The notes beneath the pieces are model-generated. The model was not told the DNA's origin. It did not search any database and was given only the letters and a program-made list of their open reading frames with translations. The position numbers and the translations under genes were made by a program. A stretch of 64,000 bases of DNA from Plumapathes pennacea (lineage: Eukaryota; Cnidaria; Anthozoa; Antipatharia; Myriopathidae): the NCBI GenBank assembly GCA_964036295.1, contig OZ038467.1, forward strand, positions 17,705,670 to 17,769,669, given 5' to 3'. Shown here one piece after another: positions 34,694 to 46,712 of the stretch (positions within the stretch are counted from its first letter, which is position 1; each line of letters begins with the position of its first letter).

Positions 34694-35840
34694 TGCAGCA
34701 AAATGTTCAGTAGTGACTTTAAGAACGCTAATTTAAGGGCTTTGATGTCTTTACAGACCAATTTTTGGTTAATACTCATTGAAAATGGATTTAGAAAGTG
34801 TAAAAGAGGCCACTCTTCTTTAGACCCGCCTCATTCATATTTCACTACAGATTACAGAGAACAGATTACAGAGAACAGATTACAGAGAACAGATTACATT
34901 ACAGAAAACGCTACACCGCTGGTAGCACAAGCTAATTGAGGCGGGCAGAGTTACATATTGATAGAAAAGTAGAGGAAAAATTGGATAAGTGAACCGGATT
35001 TAACAGTTATTATGAAATTGGAGCACAATTATTACAATATAGGAATAGGACATTATGTGGGATGCAGATAAGATCTAGTATAGGAAAAGGGAACATTAAA
35101 TATATATTTCAAAGGTTCAATATAGGAGCTAGAGACAAGTAAAGTATGGGAAAAACGTAGAAGTTTCTGCACTCTTAGTACAAGAATCTAAACTCTAAGT
35201 AACTTAATTGTTTTGATTAAGGTTGGAACGTCAGCTGAAGTATTCTTTTTTTCGAAAACTTGCGAAAGTATTTTGATTATCTTTGCTTTGAATGAAGGTT
35301 TAGTTTGTTTCCGAATATTATCAGAGATCTCATTCCATATTTTTATATTTTTATCCAGTTTTTATATCTTTACCCAATAGACCAACTAGAGTGTTACTCA
35401 AACTATATTTCACATGTCCTAAGTAATTACCCGTGAAGAAATTGTAAATATTAAAGGAGGCAACACGACATAATTATCACAACTTGTTTTACTCCTATAT
35501 CTTGTGAGCGTTGTATTTTTTTTTCTGGGTGTCAGGGAGGGGGTTCCACTTAAAGTAGATCAATATTTTTCCTAATGCCTGGAGCGCTTATGATGTTACA
35601 AACAAACAACAAGGAAACAAATAAATTGAATGAAACAACATAAACGTATTGCAAAGATAGTAACTGCTGTGTCTTTATTGATCATTCAAGAACAGTAAAT
35701 CTGAAATGGAACTATTGGTCAGACACACAACTGATAAAATCTCTACTGATTACCAATATCAATATTAATGTTAGAGGAATTTATTAGAAAGACAGAACTT
35801 ATGTCATGGGTCAATTTTTCCACTCATATATATACACAAT
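34694..35840. other. 3' flank of TPR-CHAT, no gene
   Basis: AT-rich. 34850-34900 holds about three to four tandem copies of a 14-15 base ACAGATTACAGAGA motif. The nearest AATAAA I noted is at about 35617, far for a 3' UTR end, so the transcript end is uncertain. Confidence 0.5.
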
Positions 35841-35846
35841 AGACTA

Positions 35847-36115
35847 CTTTTGGCAAGGAGATATGCATGGGTAATATTGTCCAAGGATATTTGTTCCGAG
35901 TAGCAAACAGTTTCTAGGAACAGGTAATGCCCAAGAACAATTATCTGTGCATATTTCTGAAGCCAAAAGTAGTTTATTATCTTTATCAAATAGCCTCTCG
36001 AGCAGCAAAATGTATCGAGTTTTGGTGGTTTCCTGAACTGCTTTTTCAACCAATGAATCGATGTCCTCTTCAGTGTAGTTGACGCAAATTGTTTCATCCC
36101 GTAATGTCTTTGTGA
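35847..36115 (-). CDS. Exon-like ORF, unrecognised
   Basis: On the minus strand a frame of about 88 codons is open from TCAGTCACAAAGACATTA to a stop near 35845. Its composition is protein-like (YTEEDIDSLVEKAVQET, YILLLERLFDKDNKLLL), and an AG just upstream could be an acceptor. I do not recognise the family. It lies 200 bases downstream of the Deltex stop codon, on the same strand, and may be an exon of a neighbouring gene or a chance frame. Confidence 0.3.
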
Positions 36116-36317
36116 CTGATTAATTGCATGTGCTTGTTATTGTAGTGACAGTTCGCCAGGCAGGGGTTATTTCCTGATAGCGGACAATATTCGGTCACTT
36201 GTCTCGCTTCTACCAATCACGCGCGAGAGGAAATATTTGATGTGTCATAAATACAGACATTTCTCTTCAATGCAATTTCCTGATGTGTATACTTTGCACG
36301 TTTCCTGATGTATATTC

Positions 36318-36551
36318 TCAGTTAGATTTGGTATTGGCCTCGTCCTCTTCCACTCCATGTGCAGCCAGTTCTGCGAGCACATTGTCCAGATAGTTAGGAT
36401 CTGGGTAGCCATGTCCTGAGTGATTGGAGAATGCTTCTGTCTTGTGGTGGATTTCATTCCATACCACTGTGTCTTGTTGTCCTGATGTGTTAGATGTGCC
36501 AATAGTAAAAATCAGTCTCCTATCCCATGCTATCCTCAGAAGCCGCAGAAC
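36318..36551 (-). CDS. Deltex C-terminal (DTC) domain, terminal exon
   Basis: 77 codons plus TGA (36318-36320), entered in phase 0 after an acceptor (CAG, 36552-36554). It carries the hallmark second half of the Deltex C-terminal domain: [23 protein letters not shown] with the conserved His pair, and [19 protein letters not shown]. Family knowledge: the DTC domain of Deltex E3 ubiquitin ligases binds NAD+/ADP-ribose and, with an adjoining RING, joins ubiquitin to ADP-ribose or to ADP-ribosylated targets; this His is part of the proposed active site. Domain spacing with the next exon upstream is normal. Confidence 0.85.
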   Translation of the reverse strand, partial: VLRLLRIAWDRRLIFTIGTSNTSGQQDTVVWNEIHHKTEAFSNHSGHGYPDPNYLDNVLAELAAHGVEEDEANTKSN

Positions 36552-37081
36552 CTGGTGTCACAAGCAAAATGGCACATAATATCAGGCGTTTCACTAGACA
36601 AAGTAACTAACTACATCTACCAAAACTCCACACCACAGTGGTGAAGAAATATGTGTTAGCGGCTGCATAGTTTTTAACAAAATGCAGTGATTGAACTGAT
36701 TGTATTCACTATTGTTATATATTATTATTAGTTTAGTTTTAATTTTCATTATTAGTTTTTAGGATTGGTATTAGTATTTTAGGATTAACTTAACATTACT
36801 TTCTGTAATTTTTATCTTTATTTTACGTTTTTTTATTTCATTGTTAAGAAAATTAGCTTTTCAGGAGGGCTCCTGTTGATAGAAGTGACTTTTAGACATT
36901 GATGGGACTACCCTCAATAAATAAAGGTGTCTGTCTGTCAGCCAGAGTTGATCACTGAACCCATCTGCAAAAAAAAAGCCTAAATTTTCTGCCACAGTAA
37001 ATACCAAGAAGAAAGTTGCTTTCACACCCATGCTATTCAGTTTAAAATATGGTTTAGTGAACACAAAGCTTTAAAGTTTAC

Positions 37082-37171
37082 CTTACGTCCTTTGTCACTA
37101 TCAGGCAGGTAACAAACTCGAGGGAAGCCGCGGGCCTTGAAATGCTTCCCTGCATTTGGGTGCTCAGGAAC
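37082..37171 (-). CDS. Deltex C-terminal (DTC) domain, penultimate exon
   Basis: Exactly 30 codons, phase 0 at both ends. The acceptor is ATATTTAG (ending at 37172) and the donor GTAAAC begins at 37081. It encodes [20 protein letters not shown] and then PDSDKGRK, the motif that precedes the terminal exon in every DTC domain. The intron between the two is 530 bases. I could not find the exon with the start of the DTC domain or a RING finger between here and 43 kb, so either they are further upstream across repeat-filled introns or this is a gene remnant. Confidence 0.85.
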
Positions 37172-37379
37172 CTAAATATAACAGCATTAATATTTTAAAC
37201 AAAGTATGGTACCTACATGTATGAGGACAATGCTTTTATTTTACTTTTGATCTATGCGTATGTATAAAATCATTTCACATCTCTCAATAACCAATCCATG
37301 TTCTAATTTCATCTGCCTTTGACATGACCTAAATGTGTTGGCATACTGTACCTATCTATCCTTAACTTTACTGGAGTAT

Positions 37380-37640
37380 TCGAAAAGTGTTGTGATGGTA
37401 TAGGGGATGGGAATTTGTGGAATGCAGGATACATCAAATAATTTTTTCTGAATCTGTAGAACTTTGCTATCTTGAACTCTCAAGGGAAGTGAGAAATACA
37501 GTAGTTGTTCAATATAGTGGGGGATCAATACAGCAGGGTTCTACCAAGGGAAATTCATACAAGTTCATTTCCGAGGGAAATCGGATTCTGTTCAAGATAA
37601 TGGGGAGTTTGAGATAACCGAGTTCAAAATAGAGAGGATA
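37380..37640. other. Probable transposon remnant
   Basis: Words such as TTGAACTCTCAAGGGAAGTG and TTGAGATAACCGAGTTCAAA suggest an old inverted-repeat transposon, but I could not define its ends. No gene is supported. Confidence 0.3.
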
Positions 37641-37794
37641 CCTGTTAAATAGACACTCGTATCACATGCAAGACCCACATCCTGGCATTGATTTGGAATA
37701 ATATGTATTAAACATCAAATGCCCTTGGGGACCAGTCAATATTTATGCCAGGGGGGGGGGGGCTACTCCTTCTTCAGATCACTTTATTTTCAAT

Positions 37795-38250
37795 TGTAGT
37801 CAAGGGGGGAGGTCAAGGGGCTTTTCAGCAACAATTTGGCTTCGCCATATTACTGTGGAGTACAGGCACTGAGGGTGGTCACTGCCAGAGATTTGTTTAC
37901 GTCCTCAGTGGTTCTTTTACGTCCCCCCTGTCATGAAGTATAGAAGTATAGGGAGACGGGACCGCCATTTTATGTAGTCAGCCGAGCCAAGTGAAGATCT
38001 TACCATCTGCTGTTAGAAACAAAGGCAGCAACTTCTGTTCAGTTATTTTAAGACCCTGAGTGCTGGTCCGGCCGGGGTTCGAACCCGCGACATCCCGCAC
38101 GAAGGACCGGCACTCAACCAACTGAGCCAGCCGGGCGGCGGTTTACGTCATCGCATATCACGTGATCATATGAACCAATCACCGTGTGCTGATTCTCGAC
38201 CCAGAAGAAAAAAATACTTCATTTTTAAGCTCGCCGGGGCCACACCCGCG
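37795..38250 (-). mobile_element. tRNA-derived SINE, copy 2
   Basis: Minus-strand counterpart of 23668-24110. The tRNA-like head is at 38062-38141 with the B box at 38075-38086. The body continues down to GGCTTTTCAGCAAC near 37820. There is no (ATGT)n tail here, so the 3' end may be truncated. Confidence 0.8.
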
Positions 38251-38309
38251 AGCAATTATCATCAAATCTATCTAGGAAAAGGAAGAAATTAATGTAGTAA
38301 AGTGCTGGC

Positions 38310-38580
38310 TTAAGTAAAATGATACTAACTGTGATAAATGCAAATTGACTCTTCTGGCATATAAATCAGAATATGTATCTTTTAGTTTGCAAATTGATTG
38401 TTGACCTGGAGTCACTGATTGGGGCATTGACTTGTCAGTGTTATCTAATTTGAACTTGTTTAGATCATGGCAATTTTTTTCTGCCCACACCAGCTACTAA
38501 TACAGTTAATCTCTTCTGAACACTATTTTATATACAGTAATGTTATATAGTACAGCTAAACAGCTAATTCAAAAAAGCAA
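38310..38580 (-). repeat. Dispersed repeat, inverted copy of 53265-53520
   Basis: The reverse complement shares GCAGCTGGTGTGGGCAGAAA-type sequence and the following about 200 bases with 53320-53500, with indels. A 72-codon minus-strand frame here is not preserved in the other copy, so it is not called a gene. Confidence 0.65.
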
Positions 38581-39326
38581 AAGGAAATGCAGCAATAAAT
38601 TACACTTCTTTTCCTGATGCCAAATTGATAAAATAATAATTCATAATAATTTCTAGTTTACTGAAACATCATTCTGTTTATACACATTTCATATAGGATA
38701 TGTATTTATAGCAAGGGAAAGGGGGAGGAGCTTAATAGACTGAGAGGCATATTTCTAAAATTGACCTTGTGAGAGAAGCTTACTTAGAGAGGGATGGTTA
38801 CCTGTATGAAGGAACTATAGCACACCAAGCCACTTATTATTTCTAATACATTCTGATATATCTGATACTTCTAGAACAAAGACTGTATAAGAAAGTTATT
38901 GGCTGGGTACTCTAAAGTTTAGGCCACTGACTTATAGTACTTATACAGTGTTATACAGTACATGAACAGCGGCTGGGCAGTTAAAAAACTGCATGTTCAA
39001 ACCAAAACTCACAAGCTCTTGAAATACAAAAGGTTTTACGATTTTTTTACTCTGTGTTCAAAACTTTGACTGAGCACTGCAGGTATAATTTCACAGAGGA
39101 CAAATATTTTGATCTGTTCTTTGATAGACTGAAATGGTTTCTCTAATCAAATGCACAGAAACACCAAGATTCTTCTGTGTGAGTGATATGTTGTGATTTT
39201 GTCTGAGCAAGTTGTCAAGTGGCAAAATAATATCTGCATTGTATGCGACACTGGAAGTTGATTTAAATTTCGAGACTCAAACGGTTAAAACAATTTTTTG
39301 TCGTGAAAATGTATAGCATTGCAACA
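38581..39326. other. Unassigned AT-rich DNA
   Basis: No gene, RNA or repeat boundary could be supported. Confidence 0.4.
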
Positions 39327-40502
39327 TTAATAAATTTCCACTGGTTTGCCGTGGTGTGGACTCTTATTTACCACAATTTACGTCATCACATGGTCAAAAT
39401 GTTGTGGACTCACGAGGCGTTTTGCAGCGAAATACAACGAAAGTTTCCTGTATATTTCTAAATGTTGTGGTAAAAAACAAATTTCCACTGGTTTACCGTG
39501 GTGTGGACTCTTATTTACCACGATTTACGTCATCACATGGTCAAAATTAGTTGCGGACCGATTATCTCAGCTATAAATCAACCGCTAGTGTTTCTCCCAC
39601 CGGATTTTTCGTCCTGTTTCTCGGTGTACCGTTGTTCGCTTGTCTTGTCATCGCCTTTCAAGGCCATCGTGTTAGTACAGTACCTTCCCAGATGAAGTGA
39701 TGGTCTGTTGCTTCGCGATGGACTCCCACAGGCATTTAGCGACAGCGCGTCTCCCAACCTCTGATTGGTCTGTATAAGACATGTGACCCATGCGAAAATT
39801 CTTTCTGTTAGAGAGGAAAAATTCAGCGAAACACGCTGAAATCGCTACAGCAGCAAGAAAACCACCACCACGACAAGGTTAGCAAGTCTAAGCTCTATTC
39901 TCGCATTATTTTTCGAGTTATCGATCGACTAAAATCTCCCATACATTTTCTTATAAAACCCAACCGTGACGTCACACAGTCAATCAGCTTGGGCCGCCTG
40001 TGGTTATGATCAAGAGCAAGGCCCGAGAAACAATTCAGGTCAGAAAATAGTGCTTGAATGCCGGCCGATAGCTCCAAGGGGAAGGTAAGACACGTAAATT
40101 TACTTTGTTCACGTCACTCAACTTGTTCGTTCTGCATTGCTTCGAGTTTATCGAACATTTTGTGACCGCGGTAAAACTTTGTTTTTACCACAACACACTA
40201 GTTTCTCGCTCTCTGATTGGTCGATTTAGCGTGGTAAATAAGAGTCCAGACAACGATGCTGACGCCAGCTGACGCCAGTATGTCACGTTTTGCAGCGAAA
40301 TACAACGAAAGTTTCCTGTATATTTCTAAATGTTGTGGTAAAAAACAAATTTCCACTGGTTTGCCGTGGTGTGGACTCTTATTTACCACGATTTACGTCA
40401 TCACATGGTCAAAATTAGTTGCGCAACATTTTGACCATGTGATGACGTAAATCGTGGTAAATAAGAGTCCACACCACGGCCAACCAGTGGAAATTTATTA
40501 AA
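39327..40502. mobile_element. Composite inverted-repeat element
   Basis: The left end starts TAAATTTCCACTGGTTTGCC and the right end is its reverse complement with small changes; the match runs about 85 bases, through GTGTGGACTCTTATTTACCA and TTTACGTCATCACATGGTC. TTAA precedes the left end and follows the right end, a possible piggyBac-type target duplication, though the ends themselves are AT-rich and this is uncertain. Extra direct copies of the terminus lie at 39478-39548 and 40350-40417, and a shared GCAGCGAAATACAACGAAAG block is at 39423 and 40290, so one copy has inserted into another or the ends have been duplicated. No transposase is visible. Confidence 0.65.
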
Positions 40503-40560
40503 TGTATCATAGACACTTAGTGCAATTAAGTTGTAACCGAGGGCAATCCAAGTGTGCTAG

Positions 40561-40690
40561 CCTGAAAATGTGAAGTTCTCATTAGAAATCGTCTTCCTTC
40601 GCTTCCTTATCTTTGGCATACAAGATGTTTAGTTTGTCTTTGTTCCAGCTTGGCTTTGTTTTTCTTTGCCTCGACTTAGGTTCAGTTTGA
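40561..40690 (-). other. Short exon-like ORF, unrecognised
   Basis: A minus-strand frame of about 39 codons ending at TAA near 40580 has a protein-like, Lys-rich composition (KPSWNKDKLNILYAKDK). No acceptor with a good pyrimidine tract precedes it. It could be a terminal exon or a relic. Confidence 0.2.
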
Positions 40691-40699
40691 AGGTCAAAC

Positions 40700-42330
40700 C
40701 ACCACAGGTGAAATTAAACGGTTATATATACAATTATGTGGTGTTTCATCCAATGTGTCACATTCCAGGATTCATCATAATATTTTCATTACGATTTTGG
40801 GTGAGAGACTTCGTTATACTTAGCTTTTAAAAAAAGTAATTTGGTGCATAAGAAGCTAGTTGTTTATTTACAAGGTATGGTATTGTAAGTGGCCTAAAAA
40901 TAAGAAATAATTTTACTAAAATGTGCACAGTATACATGCTCTACTTTGTAGGATAATTGGGCAAAAACCACATTTATATTCCAATTATCATTATTTTGAT
41001 AAAATTGCCATAGGGCAAAAATAAAAAAAACGTGTTGTGGTGATTATGCCTCATTCCAGTCTTCTGTTGATTATTTTAAAAAGTAACAAGCACATCACTC
41101 AGTTGACTTGAATAAATTTTATTGCACATAATGACAAAACCGGGACAAAACAATATACTGTACATGTACCCTAAATGCTCTAATAAGCCCCCTTCTATAT
41201 AGCAATAATTATTTAATTCAATTTTCTTATTTCCCTACACATGTGAATCATATTACAATCAATATTGTAAGAATAAGATGTAGATTACATTTCAAGGAGA
41301 AGAGCTAATAATCTAAACCATTTCGGGCTTTTAAAATTATAAGTGCCCTTTGCAAATGAACTTGCAAATGAACTTGATATTACTTGATATTACAGTCTAT
41401 CAATGTATACATCACAGGTGATAAACTGAAAAGTTATACATGGCATGATAATAGGAGATTACCCATACCACTTATTTGGTCTGACACATTCCTGCATGTT
41501 TCTTTGTGAGGGCTGATGGCAATTTTTATTCTCCAAAGATGAAGAGCACCTTGATTGATTAGAGAAAATGTACCCAATTCATGGATCTTGTTTGGCTGAA
41601 AACTGCTCAACTTGTTTAAAGTTAAAATTTGTGCATGATGATATTAGGATAAACCAGGTAAATCTGTTTTTCTTTTTTCTTTTTTCTTTTTGTTTTTTGT
41701 TTTTGTTTTTTTGCTGTGAACATATTTGCCCAGTGAAGTGCAAAACAAGCTTCAAAACATTTATGACGCAGCCCTCTTGGTAAACATAATAATTATAGCT
41801 AAAGTTGATAATCATAAAGACCTTACAACCACCACTAGGCATTACCAGTTTTCGGCACCAGTTTCTACTCTTTATATTTACTGGTACTCAGTCTTGGCCG
41901 AACTCGACCCAGTCTTGGCCGAGCTTGAGAGACGCGCTGTTGCTAAATGCATGTTGGACTCCCAAACGACCCTGCGGTGCCAACGTACGTGTTAGGCCGA
42001 GAAAGGGAAGAAACTAGGAACGAGGTTGAAGGTTTTACCCAGAAATCCCCGCTGCGCGTGGACGTGATTCCGTTCCAATGTTATTTTCCTGGCAAACCCC
42101 GCTGCACGGTGAGGTCGCCCCGTGAACGAAATTCAAAAACGATATGTGTTCAGATAAGTACCCACGCAGGGCGTGGGAATTATTATATGTTCTTTTAGTG
42201 GTCCATGTGACCAGTGTATTTGTAGGTCTCTTTATATTCCTGTGGGATACAACAATTTGTGTGTTTGGTGAACTGTTTACTCATCAGGCATGCTGAGTGC
42301 ATTGTTTAAATATGATGTAATGACTCTCTT
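40700..42330. other. Unassigned, AT-rich, repeat-like
   Basis: 41665-41710 is a T-rich TTTTCTTTTT tract. Around 42020-42040 GGAACGAGGTTGAAGG resembles the ends of the element at 60671-61846. No gene is supported. Confidence 0.4.
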
Positions 42331-42333
42331 ACC

Positions 42334-42530
42334 CCATCCCTGTTTTGGGGAAATTTTGCACGTTTTTTGAGAAGCTCTTTTTGTGCTCCTGCAGGCCCAC
42401 TGTTGGTGGTATCATTGCACTTATGTTTGTAATATTCATGAATTTCCTTGATTTGTCTCATTGTTGCTTCTCCATCTTTAAATGTGAGTGCATCAGACAA
42501 CACAGTACAGGACTCAGCTCTCACAAGTCT
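42334..42530 (-). other. Candidate exon, unrecognised
   Basis: A minus-strand frame with ordinary composition (EATMRQIKEIHEYYKHKC, QKELLKKRAKFPQNRDG) ends close to a good donor (GGGTAAGAG). The acceptor is unclear, and the plus strand has its own acceptor-like TTTTTTCTTTCAG at 42543-42555. It could be an upstream exon of the Deltex-type gene, but contains no Deltex or RING motif. Confidence 0.25.
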
Positions 42531-42559
42531 CACAAAGCTTGTTTTTTCTTTCAGGTTAC

Positions 42560-43424
42560 CAAGTTTTTCAGTCCCAAAACAGAACCATATGCATAGTATA
42601 AACTGATCAAATACAAGGGATAAATAAATATTAAATTATAAACTCATTCTCACACGTCGCCTTGTTTATTTACGGTTTGCTTCTTCCAAAGTTCAAGCCT
42701 TCTCCATTAGTCTTGCAGTATCGACCATTGAGTTGAAACGATTTATTTACAAGTCCGAGAACTGATTATACACATCGTGCGATCGAACTTCGTGCGTTTC
42801 CGATTCCGCTGTGAAATCTCCTTCGAGCTTTTTTCTTCTTAAAGAAACACTGGCCGATTCTGGTCCTAACGAGTTCTCTCAAAGCGATGTTGACAATATC
42901 ATGGTTGGATACGACAAACCTTCCAGCACTACGATCGAGCACGTAGCGCGGATTCTTGATAACTTTACCCGCTATATTTCGCTCGTTCTTATTTATCGAA
43001 GTAAATGGCTGGACATTTCAGTCGCCGTTATCTTTCTTGCTGCCAATCTGAACAAAGTAACCCCTCAAAGGCCCTTACTTTTACCAGGTCGGTGTTGTTT
43101 TCGCACAAGGAACGACACTGGAGTGGTTGCCGTGTTGAGTAGATGACGTCACTACTCCCTCGACCCATTCCTCCGGCAGTCTGCGGGTCAAATTAATGGC
43201 GGCGAAAATTCCTCGCCGCTACCAGGCGAAAAATCGAAGGTTTGATGTTGAATTTCGAAATTTGAACTTTGCTACCTTCTTGTACGAGGTGAAATCTACA
43301 TCATGAAGTAAAATTTTTGTATTCGGGAAAGTTGATCGTACTACCACTTTAATTTAGCAGTGTCTTTAGTGGCGGCTGATTGGTGAAAGATACAAAAGTT
43401 TACGAGGCGGCGGGTTGGTTTTAG
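42560..43424. other. GC-richer stretch, no firm gene
   Basis: 42780-43260 is richer in GC and CpG than its surroundings, as at a promoter or 5' exon. A plus-strand ATG at 43197 (MAAKIPRRYQ) opens a 36-codon frame, and a 111-codon plus-strand frame lies at 42811-43146; neither has a recognisable domain. Confidence 0.3.
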
Positions 43425-44136
43425 CCGTCTCAAATATCAACAAATTTTACCAGCTTCTCCGGTAATTGTTTTGCAGTGTGCTTTATTATAGAGCCTGATA
43501 AGTTATAACACCTCGCACTAGGAATAAAGTAAGGCTCATGAAGGTAGTTCTGATTAACCTGCGCACATAAAAATCCAATTGGTTAAGAACAATGGTGTGT
43601 CAGTTAAAGTTTAAAGAAGATTTCCATGTTCCAATAGAAACTTTTCAATGAGCGGAAAATTTCAGCCTTCCAGCTGGAGGAGAATTTAATACGATGAGTT
43701 GTAATTTAAGAAATGTCTTTGTCACAATGGCCGCACATAATTATCACGTTTGGTCGAAATGCTTCGATCTACAGCACTGACTCCCAGGTTTTGCGTGCCA
43801 ATCCTCGCAAATAACTCTTAGCTTGTCACACCAGTTGGAAGGCTGAAAATTTCCGCTCATTGCAACTTTCTGATGGAATGTGGAAAGTTTCTTCAACCTT
43901 TAATTGACACACTATTGTTCTTAACCAATTGAATTTTTGTTTGCGCCATAACATTGGCCGCGAGCTACCAGACTTTCGATATCATATTGCTATCAAGATT
44001 AACCAGAAATGCCTTCATAAGCCCTACTTTATTCCTATGCGTGCAAGATGTTACAATTTATTAGGCTCTATAATAAATCACACTGCAAAACATTTACTGG
44101 AGAAGCTGGGAAAATTTGCTAATATTTGAGACGGCA
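43425..44136. mobile_element. Fold-back element with about 250-bp arms
   Basis: The left arm 43425-43677 begins GCCGTCTCAAATATCA. The right arm 43838-44136 ends TAATATTTGAGACGGC. The arms pair along most of their length with scattered differences and one internal gap. Parts of the same family recur at 46040-46480 and 50215-50690. Confidence 0.7.
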
Positions 44137-46039
44137 AAATCCAACCTGCCGACCCGTAACTTTTGGTACCTTTCAACACCAGCTGCTACTAAAAGCACTG
44201 TTCCATTAGTTAAAGTGTAGGCTTTCTGTGAGAATACGGGTGAGGTTGGGGTGCACTAGTGTGACAGAGTCAAAACGAAACTGGATGTCAAAAAGCATGT
44301 GCCTTTTTATGATTTCTCGATTTTCAATTTCAAGTGTACGTATATGCGCTGAAAGAGAGGATTTCCTGTGTAAAATGTTCTGAGGTATTGTACTTCTAGG
44401 TACAAAATTTTACCGAAAATTAGAGTTTTGGACAATTAAAGTTCGAAATAATTCGAAGAAAAAGCGGTCACAAATTTTGAAATTATAGAAAAAAACTTTT
44501 AAATGGGTAAACAAGTTCAACTTCTCATATGTCAAACCAAACTTAAAGGAGTGACTACCCAAATGAAAGATCTCGACGGGTACACTAGTAATGGCACAGA
44601 AGGTTTTGTGTTATAACTGGGGAAAGTTTATAATTCTTGGATTCTGCAGCTTTCTTGTTTCATTGTTGTTAGCGTTAAATTTTCGTACATAGCACAGAAG
44701 CAATTTTCCAACAATTTTGCAAATCTGAGACTACCAAGTTTGTAATTTGAATTGAAAGTGAAAGACGAAACAAGAAAAAAAGGAACAAAGGCACTACGTG
44801 AATAAGCGTTCATCTAACAGGTGAACATATTGCTTTCTTTCTTTTTTTTTTTCTTTTTTTTTTCTGGCTTTCGTTCAGCTGCAGTCAATACTTGTATCAA
44901 TTTGTCACAATCATATTTTTTTATACCCATGTTATCCTGCTTCATTCTGTTTGCTTAATCTACGGGCTCAAAGATGATGCTTGAACAACGACTGCGAGAG
45001 CCGTTCTGTTTCAATCCATGTGTTAAAGTGCAGTGAATAAAAGACGGTGAGATTCGTCTTTGTATTTGTATTTGCGTTTGTATTATGATATTTTTGTATT
45101 AAAAGTTCAGAAAGAAGAAAACAAAGTAACGGACATCCGCACGCTTTTGATTATTTTACAATTACACAACCGAAACTCGACAACAATTGTTAAATGCTTA
45201 GTATTTAAGTTCAAATCCCCAAAAGTTCATGTCCAGTCGTTCAGGATTTTCCTTCCAAAACAGGCAGACAGTGTTCTTTCGCAGGGATAAAATTGGGACC
45301 GCCGTGGTTATACAATTTAAAATCGATAAACTCCGTTCACGCGTGAACTGATAAGTTGTTTGTGTCAAATTTAAGGAGCGTTTGATTGACCGCCTTCCTC
45401 TTCCTTCTTCTTCTTCTTTTAATGAAGTAGATAAAATGATCAAAAGTTTTGCTAGTTCTGGAAATACGTTTTCGGGGATTGTTTTCAAAACCTTCACCTT
45501 GGCATTTTAAACAGCTCTCGATACATCAATCTCGACACAGTTCAATATCTTATTAATCTGTAATATCGCTATTCCGGAGTAGCTTGAATACACCCAATCG
45601 AACGCGTCCTTAATTGGCTTAGTTTAGAGCGGCCGTCGCAAGAAACATTAGAACGGCAGTTGTAAGAATTCAAAGAACGTCCGTTATAAGAGACCTAGTT
45701 TATGTTGACGCTTATATAGCAAAATACACTTAAATAGAGGTAATTTCCTCAAATGTTTGCCTGCTTTTTATATAGTGGTCTCTGCCAAGATAGCAATATT
45801 GATCCAACACTCTTCACCGTTATCATTCCTTGTTCAGTAAAATTAGATTTTGGGAAATGCAAGAATATGAACATTATTGACAAGTGAAAGTTTTCCTTGC
45901 GGTGATCTAGTAGTTTAAACTGTTACAAATATAAAAAATATATGAGATTCTTATAGGATTTGAACCCAAAGGGATTGCAACGGAATTTGTTCTATATCTT
46001 ATGCACAACACGTCAACATGAACTGACGGGCAGTCGGCG
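44137..46039. repeat. Duplicated flanking sequence, no gene
   Basis: 44640-44830 matches 49855-50045 (GTTAGCGTTAAATTTTCGTA type words), and 44960-45200 matches 50900-51125 (AACAACGACTGCGAGAGCCG, then ACGGACATCCGCACGCTTTT). Around 45585-45605 a fragment of the MITE at 53965-54196 (CAATCGAACGCGTCC) is present. Local reading frames have no domains. Confidence 0.6.
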
Positions 46040-46480
46040 ACTTGGTTTGAGCCGTCTCAAACATCAGCAAAATATACCAACTTCTCCGTCAAATATTCTG
46101 CAGTGTTCTTTACTATATCCTAATAAATTATAACACCTTGTACTATGCATTGATAGGAATAGCTGTAAAGCTCGTGAAAGTAGTTTTGGGCAATCTTGAC
46201 AGCAATTTGCGAAAGTCTTGTAACTCGCGGCTTGTTGGAACCAATGGTTAATAACAGTATCAATTAAAGTTGAAAGAAGTTTCCACGTTCCATCAGAAAG
46301 CAGTTCCATTAAATTAGCAGAAAATTTCAGCCTTCCAGCGGATGTGAGTGGATACGAATTGAGCGACGAATTGTTTTTTTGCCAGGACTGGCACGGAAAG
46401 CCTAGTGCAGTCGAGCGAAGTAATTCGGCCAACCGTGATCATAACGGGTACTTCTGTGACAAAGACATTTCTTAAATCAC
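46040..46480 (-). repeat. Single arm of the fold-back family
   Basis: Matches the left arm of 43425-44136 in orientation. It is followed by a spacer with AATTCGGCCAACCGTGATCA that is also present at 51195-51225. It lies immediately upstream of the actinoporin-like gene. Confidence 0.6.
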
Positions 46481-46600
46481 AGCTAATCTTATTAAATTTT
46501 CAAGCAGCGTGCAGGTTTTATTCCTGCGTAAAATATTGGAGATAAAATACGGTAGACCTCACAAAAGAGACAGAACACTCCGAGAATACACTCGAGCAAG

Positions 46601-46705
46601 GTAGGATTAAAACTAATGCTGCATTCATTCATTTTTCTTTTTCTTTTCTTATTTTTGAGTCTTTTAAGCTACGTTACTGGTCTATTCCCTGTTGTTTCTC
46701 CTCAG
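46601..46705 (+). other. Probable 5' UTR intron of the actinoporin-like gene
   Basis: AAG followed by GTAGGA at 46601, and a pyrimidine-rich tract ending TTTCTCCTCAG at 46705, eight bases before the start codon. Confidence 0.6.
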
Positions 46706-46712
46706 ATCTAAA

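Noticed and set aside
38272..38490. 72-codon minus-strand ORF
   Set aside because: The copy at 53265-53520 does not keep the frame, so the sequence is repeat and not coding.
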